DNA of 64,000 bases, from NCBI GenBank assembly GCA_903952205.1, contig CAJBEZ010000010.1, positions 1 through 64,000 on the forward strand, written 5' to 3'. Every line of letters starts with the position of its first letter. Position 1 is the first letter of the stretch. Positions 1 through 7,985 of the stretch are shown here, one piece after another. A program made the translations under genes and the position numbers. Origin of the DNA: an uncultured Desulfomonile sp. (GTDB taxonomy: Bacteria > Desulfobacterota > Desulfomonilia > Desulfomonilales > Desulfomonilaceae). The notes beneath the pieces are model-generated. The model saw only the letters and a list, made by a program, of their open reading frames with translations. It ran no database searches and was not told the DNA's origin.

Positions 1-104
1 TCGGCTTCATGCGCTTGGTCTTGCTCGGCGGCCTCTTGAATTTGCTCGCAAATCCATAAGACGCCCTTCATTGGAGCCATCAAGATGTCATCAACGATGA
101 ACAT
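1..104 (-). CDS. gvpG: Gas vesicle protein GvpG, N-terminal part (runs off the left edge)
   Basis: The ATG at 102-104 on the minus strand opens a frame beginning MFIVDDILMAPMKGVLW and continuing to the window edge, so only about 34 residues are visible. The pattern of a short hydrophobic start, then P-x-K-G-V-x-W and an acidic, Glu/Gln-rich helix, is the known N-terminus of GvpG, a small accessory protein needed for gas vesicle assembly. A strong ribosome site (AAGGAGAT) lies 5 bases before the ATG. It follows a GvpF/L gene, the usual neighbour of gvpG. The identification rests on the N-terminus and context only. Confidence 0.8.
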   Translation of the reverse strand, partial: MFIVDDILMAPMKGVLWICEQIQEAAEQDQAHEA

Positions 105-138
105 TTTTATCTCCTTTGAAACAAGCCAGGATCTACTT

Positions 139-903
139 TCATTTTACCTCAAGATCTACAAAATTGTGCGGGGCCCATGGACCATTGTAATCAAACGCAA
201 AGTTGTCATCAAACAGGCTCGCCGCCTTAAAAACCCCATCTTCGAGTTTTTCAACTGCGTTTCTGTCAACTAGGCAAGCCAGGTTCATGATTTCTCGTTC
301 GTCTCCGCATTTGTTCCTTTTGATTTCCGAGCAACAGGCAGAGAGAACTTCGGACACCGTTTCCACGTGGTGATCCCTGGCTGACTCAAGAATATTCTGA
401 AAAAGGCGACCCAACTCAATCTTTTCGTCCTGGGTTGGTTCTCTGTTTGGTCTTAAGAATTCATCACGAGCTATACGAAGCTCCTCATAGGTCCTGACCA
501 GGTATTCAAAAATGTTAGGAACATCAAGGTTAACTCTAAGTCCCATTTCAACTTTGCCCGATACTCTTTTCAGGGCCTTTGATATCGCTGGCTCGTTTTT
601 CCCTAGAAATTTCTTGACTGCCGTGGTCCCGTCGGAGATGTTTCCAAATACCATAGGAAGAAGGTCTCCTTGATCAAGGAGAGTTTTTAAGACCATTTGG
701 TGAGCCGCGAAGTTTTTACGTTCAGGGCGTATCTTACCTATGGGTATATCACTCACAACAGCGGAGGCTTGGTTTCCGCATATTGTGTAAACTTTCGCGC
801 CGTTAAGCCCTATCTGTCCAAAGGACCGTTCTTCCGCCCCGGGAATAATGGCGTACATATAACGACCTGCTTTACCGGAGATACTTGTGACTTTTTTCAT
901 CAT
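139..903 (-). CDS. gvpF/L: Gas vesicle protein GvpF/GvpL family (copy 3)
   Basis: This 254-aa protein has the GvpF/L layout: an N-terminal YMYAII strand, a central stretch with HQMVLKTLLDQG followed by LLPMVFGN, the helix-rich middle (MGLRVNL), and the C-terminal signature GPWAPHNFV. Family members are accessory proteins of gas vesicle formation that bind GvpA, probably during nucleation. The start is set by AGGAGC 7 bases before the first of two tandem ATG codons. It is the most distal of three paralogs in the cluster and lies directly before gvpG. F cannot be told from L by reading alone. Confidence 0.9.
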   Translation of the reverse strand: MMKKVTSISGKAGRYMYAIIPGAEERSFGQIGLNGAKVYTICGNQASAVVSDIPIGKIRPERKNFAAHQMVLKTLLDQGDLLPMVFGNISDGTTAVKKFLGKNEPAISKALKRVSGKVEMGLRVNLDVPNIFEYLVRTYEELRIARDEFLRPNREPTQDEKIELGRLFQNILESARDHHVETVSEVLSACCSEIKRNKCGDEREIMNLACLVDRNAVEKLEDGVFKAASLFDDNFAFDYNGPWAPHNFVDLEVK

Positions 904-937
904 TCAAAGGCTCCTGTCCGGCTTCGTAATTAATGAA

Positions 938-1153
938 TCAGACCTTCTTTTCTTTCTTTGTTCCTGGCAGCGATACTTCAAAGGTCTGGACCGGCATATC
1001 CATGGAAGCCAACCGAATGGCTTTTATCATTCCTTCAACAGTTTTTATCTGTAAGAGACCGCTGCACACATAACACTTAACCGGCCCTTCGAAATCATCG
1101 TAGGCGTCATCTAGATAAATGGTGTGGCCACAGGAAACACAGTTAATTTTCAT
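938..1153 (-). CDS. Small zinc-ribbon protein in gas vesicle cluster
   Basis: About 71 aa starting MKINCVSCGH. Two CxxC knuckles, at residues 5-8 and about 28-31 (CVSC and CYVC), separated by an acidic stretch, suggest a compact zinc ribbon. No catalytic motif is visible. The ATG at 1151-1153 has AGAAGGAT at good spacing, and longer upstream starts lack one. It sits in a same-strand run between a small unknown gene and gvpF/L, which suggests a gas vesicle accessory role, but that is inference from position. No named Gvp family is recognised. Confidence 0.75.
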   Translation of the reverse strand: MKINCVSCGHTIYLDDAYDDFEGPVKCYVCSGLLQIKTVEGMIKAIRLASMDMPVQTFEVSLPGTKKEKKV

Positions 1154-1181
1154 TTTGATAATCCTTCTCGTCTGCTGGAAT

Positions 1182-1394
1182 TCAACGTTCAACAACCCTT
1201 TTCTTTAACCCAGATTGCGTTCCTGCCTGGAACCAGAATTTGTAATCCTTTTTTTCCATACGTTTTGCCTGGCCCATTTTTATCCGCCCGCAATCAATGG
1301 AGCCCAAAGGGGCCGCTACGGAATGCTTCAAAGATCGATAACTCTTTATTTCCGAGCTAGTTCTAATAGCATTGGCTGTTTTTATCTTAATCAT
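1182..1394 (-). CDS. Possible small basic protein in gas vesicle cluster
   Basis: A 70-aa frame starting MIKIKTANAIR, rich in Lys and Arg, fills the gap between two better supported genes with a 28-base spacer downstream. AAAGGGGG lies about 10 bases before the ATG. No domain or motif is recognised. Its C-terminal half (Lys-Arg-Met-Glu-Lys-Lys, then aromatic residues) looks soluble. It could be a real accessory protein or a chance open frame. Position and spacing favour a gene, and lack of recognisable similarity keeps confidence low. Confidence 0.4.
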   Translation of the reverse strand: MIKIKTANAIRTSSEIKSYRSLKHSVAAPLGSIDCGRIKMGQAKRMEKKDYKFWFQAGTQSGLKKRVVER

Positions 1395-1446
1395 TGTTCT
1401 CAACCCCCTTTTCTGGAATTACAAAGCCCTCTGAAGAGGGGCGCTA

Positions 1447-1812
1447 TTAGTACCTTATTTTGAACCCGTCCTTGTCGCTGTCACCGCCATTGCCCAAAGA
1501 TCTATCCGGCACAACGCCGCTTCTGTGGCGAGTTCCGACATTTCTCGCAGGCACGGCCTGTCTCTTTGCCTGATTTTCGCCAAGTTTCTTGAGTATTATG
1601 CTTTTCTCAACTTCAATATCGTTGATCCTGGAATCGATGTTTCGGACCCGCGCCAGAGCGCCGTCCCTTTCTTTCTCCCTACGGGCTTTTTCCATCTCGA
1701 GGCAGCCTATTTTCAAATAACCAAGGTAAGGGACACCGCCTGTGTCAACCCTCCCGGAATAGGTGCGAATATCGCGAACACTTCGAATATTCTGTGATCG
1801 GCGTATACCCAT
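1447..1812 (-). CDS. Coiled-coil hypothetical protein in gas vesicle cluster
   Basis: A 121-aa protein downstream of gvpN with GGAGTAATAAA before its ATG. Residues 1-30 are basic. Residues about 37-80 form a charged heptad-like helix (Glu/Lys/Arg with regularly spaced Ile and Leu), probably a coiled coil. The C-terminus is Gly/Asp-rich and looks disordered. No named family is recognised. Short coiled-coil proteins are common among gas vesicle accessory factors, so a scaffold or chaperone role is possible. That is inference from neighbourhood. Confidence 0.75.
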   Translation of the reverse strand: MGIRRSQNIRSVRDIRTYSGRVDTGGVPYLGYLKIGCLEMEKARREKERDGALARVRNIDSRINDIEVEKSIILKKLGENQAKRQAVPARNVGTRHRSGVVPDRSLGNGGDSDKDGFKIRY

Positions 1813-1827
1813 TTTATTACTCCATTC

Positions 1828-2829
1828 TTAGTCTAAAGTCACCGGCCTTATTTTTGCGTTTCTCTCGGCCTTATTTTTCCGACAAACCCTCTTGACGATT
1901 TCTTTGATCTTTTCAGGCATAAGGGATTGTCCGGACCTCGTGACCTTAACAGTGTCAGTGTTTAATACATCCTGGCAAACCCAGTCAAAAGTGGGGTCAT
2001 TCTCCTGAGCCCTAGCTCCAAGGTGAGCTATCACTTTTCCGATAGCTATGCATGCCCGTATCGTGGGTCTGTGGTTATTTACCCCAACCAAGCGCAGCTC
2101 CCTGATAATGTCCACAATAGTTTCCGCGTCTGATCGAGGAATTCCTGATTTTGACATTGTTATCTGAACTTCAGTTTCGCGATCATAATGATCAACATTT
2201 ATTGTGATCAAACGATCCATAAGAGCGTCCTGAGTCTTGTGCACCCCAGCGTATTCTTCCGGGTTAGACGTAAATATCGCCCTAAAATCGGGGTGGACTT
2301 CGAGATAGCCTTCACCCGTTCGACGCATACTGGGAAGGTTGAGAATCTTCTCTTCAAGGATGCTCAAAAGGACGTTGTTAGCTTCTGCTCTTGACCGTGT
2401 GAATTCATCATAAATGAGAGTATATCCTTCTCGACACGCTGTGGTTAATCGATTGTCAACCCACAGGCTTCGCATCTCTTCTTCGGTCCGAACTACAGAG
2501 TGAATATAATTGTCGATCAGTTTTGACTTTCGATAACCGGAATCTCGGCCAACCAGGTCCGAACTCCCGAATTCATCGTCCCCATGAATCAAAATGACCG
2601 GCCTCTCACGACTAGCTGCAAGATGAAACGCTAGAGTCGTTTTGCCCGTCCCGGCTGGACCAGCGAAATGAACCGAATAGCCAACGTTCAAATAAGCAGC
2701 GGCTCGTTCAGTCAACATACTTATATGAGGTGTAAAAACGAACTCCTCACTAGCCACGGGGACAACATTGTCGTCACCATTCGTAATGATTTCGGACTCT
2801 ATGATTTCTATATTTTCCCTTCCTCCCAT
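1828..2829 (-). CDS. gvpN: GvpN, MoxR-type AAA+ ATPase of gas vesicle assembly
   Basis: 333 aa. The Walker A motif GPAGTGKTT (around residue 58), the Walker B segment YTLIYDEF, the sensor region FTSNPEEYAGVH and the arginine-containing LMDRLITI are all in the order seen in GvpN, the AAA+ ATPase needed for normal gas vesicle growth. The length matches the family. The first 30 residues are acidic and probably unstructured. AAGGGAG precedes the ATG. It lies between a zinc-finger gene and a coiled-coil gene, in the same direction as gvpA. Confidence 0.95.
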   Translation of the reverse strand: MGGRENIEIIESEIITNGDDNVVPVASEEFVFTPHISMLTERAAAYLNVGYSVHFAGPAGTGKTTLAFHLAASRERPVILIHGDDEFGSSDLVGRDSGYRKSKLIDNYIHSVVRTEEEMRSLWVDNRLTTACREGYTLIYDEFTRSRAEANNVLLSILEEKILNLPSMRRTGEGYLEVHPDFRAIFTSNPEEYAGVHKTQDALMDRLITINVDHYDRETEVQITMSKSGIPRSDAETIVDIIRELRLVGVNNHRPTIRACIAIGKVIAHLGARAQENDPTFDWVCQDVLNTDTVKVTRSGQSLMPEKIKEIVKRVCRKNKAERNAKIRPVTLD

Positions 2830-2916
2830 GACTCTTACTCCCTTTTCGCCAAACGAACTTTACTTGCAGGCTGTCCGCGCTTGAATCGGAATGCCTTTTT
2901 TAACCCACACTGATGA

Positions 2917-3255
2917 TTAAAACGCGGAACCACACTGCGCAACAAAACCCCTGCCGTGGCATTCCAGGCGGGGAAGACATGGATTAGATGAATCATCTCC
3001 AGATCCACGGCATTCCGGGCATATCAAGATCGGCCTCGCCGGCAACGGAACAGAACCTATGCCCATGCAGGTCGTACAGGTAAAGGTCTTTATGGATCCT
3101 GTCCCACCGCAGTGGGAACAGACCCTGTATGGTTCTTCTACGTTAACTACCCCTTTTCCGTTACATACGCAGCATTTGGACTGCCACGACAGTATACCAT
3201 AGGAGCCTCTCAGCGCGCCTCTACAAAATGAACAGGTTATTTCACTCATAGTCAT
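2917..3255 (-). CDS. DnaJ-type CxxCxGxG zinc-finger protein in gas vesicle cluster
   Basis: 112 aa made almost entirely of zinc-knuckle repeats: CSFCRG, CVCNGKG, CSHCGGTG, CTTCMGIG, CPECRGSG and a last LECHGRG that has only one Cys. This is the pattern of the DnaJ central zinc-binding domain, without a J domain or C-terminal substrate domain. Such stand-alone modules often help fold or hold client proteins. With GvpH (Hsp20), GvpN and a Cdc48-like ATPase nearby, a chaperone-like role in vesicle assembly is plausible. The start is weakly marked, and an ATG two codons later is equally possible. Confidence 0.8.
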   Translation of the reverse strand: MTMSEITCSFCRGALRGSYGILSWQSKCCVCNGKGVVNVEEPYRVCSHCGGTGSIKTFTCTTCMGIGSVPLPARPILICPECRGSGDDSSNPCLPRLECHGRGFVAQCGSAF

Positions 3256-3333
3256 TACTTGTATGGCCTAACTAAAGCCATCGATGTCCTAGCGGCCAGG
3301 AACTTTGTGCGATAGCCTTAGGAGGCCTAAGTT

Positions 3334-4119
3334 TCATTTCTTTTCTTTTTTCTTTTCAGTGGATGATTCTTGCAGCGCTTTTGATTTCTCAGCTTCAGTT
3401 TTCTGTCTCATCTCCTCAAGCGCCTTGGCTCTTAGTTCCGCCTCCATCCGTGCCTTCTTTTCCTGTTCAGCCTTGGCCTTCTGTTCAGCGACCATTTTGG
3501 CTTTTCGACCCTGCGGCGATAAAGTAGCCCAAGCGCTTCGAGCGCCCACTAAATCATCTACATTCGATTTTCTCATCACGCTAACTTGGCTTTCCAAGTT
3601 GTTTACGAATTTTTTCCTGTCAGCCTTTCCAGCTTTGGCCATTTTTGCGTTCTCGGCCCTGAACCCGTCCATCATAGCCTTGGTTTCTTTGTCCTTGGCA
3701 TTGACGAACCTAATAATATCAGCTACGAAAATAGCATTGTTACGCTTCGTCGAGACGGCCATCTCCTTTCGGTTCTTGCTGTACCCCGTCAGGAGACCGG
3801 ACACGTAGTTGGCAATATCTGAAACGAACTCTACGTTTGCCTTTTTTGTAATGGCAGCCATTTCCGCATGGGCTTTATCAAAGGCATTCAGGAAACCGCT
3901 AACTTCCGCATCCAGATTTGATACGAACTTTGCTCGATCGGCCTTGGTTCTTTGGGCCATGTTGTCATGGTCTTTCCTGAACCCCGCCTGCATCCTAGAA
4001 ACCTCTGTCTTCATTTCCTTGGTTTCTTTATCGAGTTCTGTCTCGAAAACCTTACGGGATTCCCGCAAGGATTCGATCTCTCCGCATAGTCTGGCGATGT
4101 CGTCAGTCAGGTTGCCCAT
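3334..4119 (-). CDS. 33-residue-repeat protein directly after gvpA, GvpC candidate
   Basis: 261 aa, highly charged, alpha-helical, no Cys beyond residue 12. Residues 47-79, 80-112, 113-145 (followed by a 7-residue insert) and 153-185 are four 33-residue repeats. In each, Met is at position 8, Lys at 13, Phe-Val at 19-20 and Val at 27. Cyanobacterial GvpC, the outer-surface stiffening protein, is also built of 33-residue helical repeats and is encoded just after gvpA, as here. Direct sequence likeness to GvpC is weak, so the call rests on repeat length and position. The tail (about 200-261) is Lys/Glu/Ala-rich. AAGGAGGAG precedes the ATG. Confidence 0.7.
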   Translation of the reverse strand: MGNLTDDIARLCGEIESLRESRKVFETELDKETKEMKTEVSRMQAGFRKDHDNMAQRTKADRAKFVSNLDAEVSGFLNAFDKAHAEMAAITKKANVEFVSDIANYVSGLLTGYSKNRKEMAVSTKRNNAIFVADIIRFVNAKDKETKAMMDGFRAENAKMAKAGKADRKKFVNNLESQVSVMRKSNVDDLVGARSAWATLSPQGRKAKMVAEQKAKAEQEKKARMEAELRAKALEEMRQKTEAEKSKALQESSTEKKKEKK

Positions 4120-4139
4120 TACTCCTCCTTGATCTTGTT

Positions 4140-4230
4140 AACCCGAAAGACTTTCTGACTTCTGAATATTCAGAAAAGTCGCTCAGTCGCGCCGGGTTTC
4201 GCTGGACCCAAAGCTTCGGGGGGGTGGCAT
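4140..4230 (-). repeat. Stem-loop sequences between gvpA and the repeat-protein gene
   Basis: The 162-base gap after gvpA contains CTGAATATTCAG (a perfect palindrome at about 4160-4171) flanked by the arms GACTTT and AAAAGTC, and a second short hairpin (GGGT...ACCC) near 4194-4209. No U-run follows in the direction of transcription. Hairpins between gvpA and gvpC lower distal expression in other organisms, because the structural protein is needed in great excess. A similar attenuating role here is inference. Confidence 0.45.
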
Positions 4231-4281
4231 TTTGTGTCAAATCCCCCCTTACGCCATTGGGGATCCAGAGGCTGATTTGCC

Positions 4282-4500
4282 TCACGCAGGAGCGGCGGCA
4301 CTGGCTGTGAGGCCAATGGCTTCAGCGTATTTCAGATATGTCTCTACCGAGGCGATGACCACCCTCGCCTCTACTGATAGCAACTCGATGCCGACTAATG
4401 ACACTTTAACCCAAGCGTCGATCACGATACCTTTGTCCAGAATCCTGTCTACAACCTCAGCGAGGCTGGAAGAATCAGTAGATTTAGCTATCTTGGCCAT
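4282..4500 (-). CDS. gvpA: GvpA, major gas vesicle structural protein
   Basis: 72 aa. The core [21 protein letters not shown], then VSLVGIELL and [21 protein letters not shown], is the highly conserved GvpA fold: helix, amphipathic beta hairpin, helix. It packs into the ribbed vesicle wall. The length (about 70 aa) is typical of GvpA rather than of the longer GvpJ/M paralogs. GGAGGGATAAA precedes the ATG. A sigma-54-type promoter lies about 70 bases upstream. Only one gvpA copy is in the window, and no gvpJ, gvpK or gvpM is seen, so these may lie beyond the left edge. Confidence 0.96.
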   Translation of the reverse strand: MAKIAKSTDSSSLAEVVDRILDKGIVIDAWVKVSLVGIELLSVEARVVIASVETYLKYAEAIGLTASAAAPA

Positions 4501-4567
4501 TTTATCCCTCCGTGTGTTTTATTTGCCTAAACGGCTTTTGATGATTTGGCATGCCTGCTTCATACTT

Positions 4568-4583
4568 AGCTAAATCCGTGCCA
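4568..4583 (-). promoter_or_regulatory. Sigma-54 (-24/-12) promoter of gvpA
   Basis: On the minus strand the sequence reads TGGCACGGATTTAGCT. The -24 element TGGCAC is perfect, the GG and GC doublets are exactly 10 bases apart, and the -12 element is TAGCT against a consensus of TTGCW. Transcription would start near 4556, giving a leader of about 55 bases before gvpA. The rest of the 430-base gap (4501-4930) shows no other clear element and no clear activator site. A sigma-54 activator gene heads the same cluster (10662-12089). Confidence 0.7.
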
Positions 4584-4930
4584 GATCTATTCGGTATTAG
4601 TTAAATTCTTATTTTGAGCCTGTTTTGTCTCAGAATAGCTCTCCAAGCCTCGTTCCTGCGGGCAACAACCTCTGCCATCAGAGACTGTCGTTCATATCAG
4701 TCCTGGGCCTGCCATTCTTAAATTGAGTTCGCCAGGCTGACTACGACGTTCTGAACATTATATCTACCCTGTGGACGTAGCCGGTGTGCATCTGCGATTC
4801 CGACTATTTAAGACTCAATGTCGCCCATGAAGTCGTATTTGAGTATGGAGAGAGATGCATATATATGGAGGCTTGTCTATGGAAGTGATTCCATATTCAC
4901 GGTCATGACTGGGAATAAAGTGTTTCTGGT

Positions 4931-5320
4931 CTAATCGTTTACGGGAATTGAACGCGCAGAGCTTATCGCATCGAGAATCGTAGAATTTGAGAAAGGTTTG
5001 GGGATGAAACATGTTATCAGATGATTTGTTAAGGCTTCCTGGATCTTGTCGTCGTGCTCATAATAATAGCCTGAAACCATGACTATTTTTGTAGACGGGT
5101 TGGACGCTTTTATCAGCCGAGCTATATCCAAGCCGTCCATGTCGGGTAACTTGGCGTCCAGAAGCGCCAATTCGAATGCTGTTTCAGGATCGAAGGCAAG
5201 GGCTTCAGCCCCTGTGGACCCCATTGAAACGTCGAAGTTATTACAGCGAAGGACACTTTTCAGGACCCATAACATATCCGGGTCATCATCTATTATCAAA
5301 ATGCGGCCACAAGAATTCAT
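4931..5320 (-). CDS. Stand-alone response regulator receiver (CheY-like)
   Basis: 129 aa forming one receiver domain with no output domain. The acidic pocket DDDPD, the phospho-acceptor Asp in LLDAKLPDMDG, the Ser in MVSGYY and the Lys in PKPF are all present, so it should accept phosphate. It lies directly downstream of a decayed histidine kinase in the same direction and may have been its partner. It is also just upstream of the gvpA promoter, which leaves open a link to vesicle control. The ribosome site is poor. Confidence 0.85.
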   Translation of the reverse strand: MNSCGRILIIDDDPDMLWVLKSVLRCNNFDVSMGSTGAEALAFDPETAFELALLDAKLPDMDGLDIARLIKASNPSTKIVMVSGYYYEHDDKIQEALTNHLITCFIPKPFSNSTILDAISSARSIPVND

Positions 5321-5377
5321 TGATTAGAAACTCAATCTTAGAATATCGGCAGACTTACCTTGAATGTCGATCCTTTT

Positions 5378-6284
5378 CAGGGTTCACTCTCAACTTCTAT
5401 TTTTTCAAGGTGCTGTATAACTACTATCGAATGGCAAACAGAGAGACCCAGACCTGTTCCTTTGCCTACCGAAGCCGAAGTTTAAAAAGGGTCAAAGATC
5501 CTCTCCAGATCCTGCTTCCCAATGCCGGTTCCTGAATCTGAAATGTTTACAATTGCCTCATTCTCGGTCTTCTCCACAAAAATCTTCAGTACCCCGCCAT
5601 CAATCATGGCATTTAATGAATTTAGAAACAAATTTAGGAAAACCTGTTGCAGGAGAATGCCGTGTCCCAATACCCATGCCTCGTGGAATAAATTGAAAAA
5701 GAGCGTTCCTGTGACTTGGTTCGAACTGAGACCGGTCAATCTTTCCGCTGTGGTGTTCCAGGTCAGGAGGAAACCGTTGGAATCGGTAGATAAGGATTAT
5801 GTCTCGGCGCTTTCAACTATACTGGCCAAATGTCTCTGCGTTTTGACGACTTCCTCTCCCAACCTTCTCTGCTCTGTTACGTCCTCCATGAGCAGCGTCA
5901 CGTCTTGAACCTGTGTCCCAACCAGGTGAAAGAAAGAAGGCTGTAGTAATATATACCCTGAGTGGCGCACCAGGGGCCCTGTAAGTCATTCTCCCGCCAA
6001 ATGACTTGATATTCTGATCGAAAACTTGACGAACTCTGGCGGTTATATCCATATTTTCAATAAGAGGCTCCGGAAGTAAATTATGGAGACGCACTCCTAA
6101 AGCGCCTTCACTGGATTTCCGATTTTTTTCAAGAAAATTTCTGTTTACAGCCACAACTCACAGTTGATCGTCAATCAGCAAAACCGACGATGGGGTGCTT
6201 CCAACAGCATCTCAAAATCTCAAAAAGCTTTGCATGTCGATCGGATCCCTCATCCCTTGAAATTCCAATAGCATTGGCTTCCAT
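5378..6284 (-). pseudogene. Decayed PAS-type sensor histidine kinase
   Basis: Reading from an ATG at 6282-6284 (MEANAIGISRDEG), kinase sequence can be followed to a stop at 5378-5380 but only by crossing lesions: a frame change near 6195, an in-frame TGA at 6158-6160, a TTTC tandem duplication at 5928-5940 that shifts the frame, an in-frame TAA at 5797-5799, and a frame change at about 5484 right after FDPF. PAS segments (VVAVNRNFLEKN; STDSNGFLLTWNTTAERLTG) and the ATPase N, G1 and G2 boxes (LNLFLNSLNAM, ISDSGTGIG, GKGTGLGLSV) are recognisable. The His-containing dimerisation domain is missing, which implies an internal deletion. It splits the gas vesicle cluster. Confidence 0.85.
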
Positions 6285-6359
6285 AGTCAAATTCTCATGA
6301 GATCACGTTTCGCTCTGGTCAGAATAAAGGAGACCGTGAGTTCATCAATAGAGCTGTTA

Positions 6360-7085
6360 TTAAATTACAAAGTTATAGGGTGGCCAGGGGCCGCTCAACA
6401 TCATCTTGTCATTGATAATAAGCTTGAGTTCCTGAAACCTTGACCTGAATTTCTGCACCAGGTCTTTTCTGACAAGAAAGTAAACTGAGATCATTGTAAG
6501 TCCTTTTCGGTTTTGGACTTCCGGTAATGGAGACACCTCACTCTTAAAATTGACAAACAGCCCTTCAAATTGACGAGCGCACAAATCACAAAATTCTTCT
6601 TTCTGATCCTTGGACCATGTCGCTACCGAGTAAAAGGCTCTTCTGCTTTTCAGAAATGAAGTTCCTGGATTTTCTGCATCCGCCATAGATACTGATTTGT
6701 GAACGTCCTGAGAGAAGTCCGAGCAGACCGGTTTTTCCTTGACCAGCCTTATGCCCATCTCCGCAACCCCGTCTAGGGTCGATAGAAGGTCTTTGTAATG
6801 GTCTTCTTTATCCTTAAGCGCTGACAGGACTTCTTCTTCACTGTCCAGTAAAGTCTTGAACCTGAAAGGAATTATCGCCCCTTCATTGAAAAGGCTTTCG
6901 ATAACTTTGTGATAAGTTATCATAGAATTGATATCGAACGACTTCTGTGAAGCGTCAAAAGATGAAACCGCCGCGCTCAATCTGGAGAAATTCACGAATT
7001 TTATCGGTTCGGAGTTAATTCCTACTATCGTTTGTTTCCGCTCCACATTTATTGAACTCAGGACCCCGTAGATGAGTTGCCTCAT
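6360..7085 (-). CDS. gvpF/L: Gas vesicle protein GvpF/GvpL family (copy 2)
   Basis: About 241 aa from the ATG at 7083-7085 (MRQLIYGVLSS). The stop of the preceding paralog overlaps this start as TAATG, so the two are probably translationally coupled. Family features are the N-terminal LIYGVL strand, YHKVIESLFNEG followed by IIPFRFKTL, the MGIRL strand and the C-terminal GPWPPYNFV signature. It is more divergent than copy 1 but of similar length. The role is GvpA binding and nucleation as known for the family. Confidence 0.9.
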   Translation of the reverse strand: MRQLIYGVLSSINVERKQTIVGINSEPIKFVNFSRLSAAVSSFDASQKSFDINSMITYHKVIESLFNEGAIIPFRFKTLLDSEEEVLSALKDKEDHYKDLLSTLDGVAEMGIRLVKEKPVCSDFSQDVHKSVSMADAENPGTSFLKSRRAFYSVATWSKDQKEEFCDLCARQFEGLFVNFKSEVSPLPEVQNRKGLTMISVYFLVRKDLVQKFRSRFQELKLIINDKMMLSGPWPPYNFVI

Positions 7086-7891
7086 TAATTGTACTCCCAA
7101 ATCAACTCGGGAACAAATGAATATGGAGGCCACGGTCCTGATTTCTGAAAATAAACTCCGTTGACCGCATTCTCTTCATTCAAATCATTTAGGACTGCGA
7201 GGAATTCATCTAGCCTGTCGAGCGCCAACAGGAAGGTCCAGTTAGCCACTAACTCATACCCGTCTTCACCCGAATCGGCATTTACGATCTTTCGCTTTCT
7301 GGCGTCAAAGGCCATATCCGACAACTTTGTAGACCCATCGACCAGAACTTTTTTAAGTTGGTCTGTAGCTTTCCGGTCGATCTCCACCTTCAATTGTTTC
7401 TCCCTGAAATAACGGATTCCGTCACTCAGTTGCGCAACCGTACGCGTGTGTTCAGCGAAGTCTCTTTCCATAAGTCTTTCTTGGGCCCGCTCTTTGTCCC
7501 AGTAGGCTTTTACGCCCCATTCGTTCTTGTCGGCGGTTAGTTCAAGAAATTCCGAAATCGCTGTATGATTTCCTTCAACAAATTTCTCCAGATTCTCGAA
7601 GCTGGAGAAAAGAACACCAAATTGCGCCGGAAGGACAGGGCTGAATGAAATAATTCTTTCGATCGCCCGTTGATGATTCAAGGCTCTGGGCGCTACCCAT
7701 TCTATATCGTTAAGTCGAGTTTCAGCCTCCTCTCCCACAAAATAGTTGAGAGGGACCTGTGACACGACCGCCGTGATACCAGTGAAATCTCTCTGAATGA
7801 CACAGTGCCCCGGTTCGAGTCCGTCAATCTTGAGACTTTCAGGTAGCGTTCCCTTTGCAACAAAACCAAACACGTATATGGCTGAACTCAT
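7085..7891 (-). CDS. gvpF/L: Gas vesicle protein GvpF/GvpL family (copy 1)
   Basis: 268 aa from the ATG at 7889-7891 (MSSAIYVFGFV). It shows AIYVFGFV, HQRAIERIISF followed by VLPAQFGVLF, WGVKAYWD, and the C-terminal GPWPPYSFVP that marks GvpF/L proteins. GAGAGTAGAG precedes the start. The gene follows the Cdc48-like ATPase gene at about 95 bases and overlaps the next paralog by one base. Three F/L paralogs in one cluster is within the range known for gas vesicle loci. Confidence 0.92.
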   Translation of the reverse strand: MSSAIYVFGFVAKGTLPESLKIDGLEPGHCVIQRDFTGITAVVSQVPLNYFVGEEAETRLNDIEWVAPRALNHQRAIERIISFSPVLPAQFGVLFSSFENLEKFVEGNHTAISEFLELTADKNEWGVKAYWDKERAQERLMERDFAEHTRTVAQLSDGIRYFREKQLKVEIDRKATDQLKKVLVDGSTKLSDMAFDARKRKIVNADSGEDGYELVANWTFLLALDRLDEFLAVLNDLNEENAVNGVYFQKSGPWPPYSFVPELIWEYN

Positions 7892-7985
7892 AAGAGACTC
7901 TACTCTCCAAAAGAGAATGTGACAGGAGGGCCCGCCTGTTGGAGAAGAACCAACCCGCCACATTTCCTGGAAACTAACTTTCCGG

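Noticed and set aside
4103-4285. A 60-aa open frame between gvpA and the repeat-protein gene
   Set aside because: It overlaps both gene ends, has no ribosome site, and its residues look like translated hairpin sequence.
6158-6160. The in-frame TGA in the kinase pseudogene as a selenocysteine codon
   Set aside because: The position is not catalytic in PAS domains, no stem-loop follows, and several other lesions show that the gene is dead.
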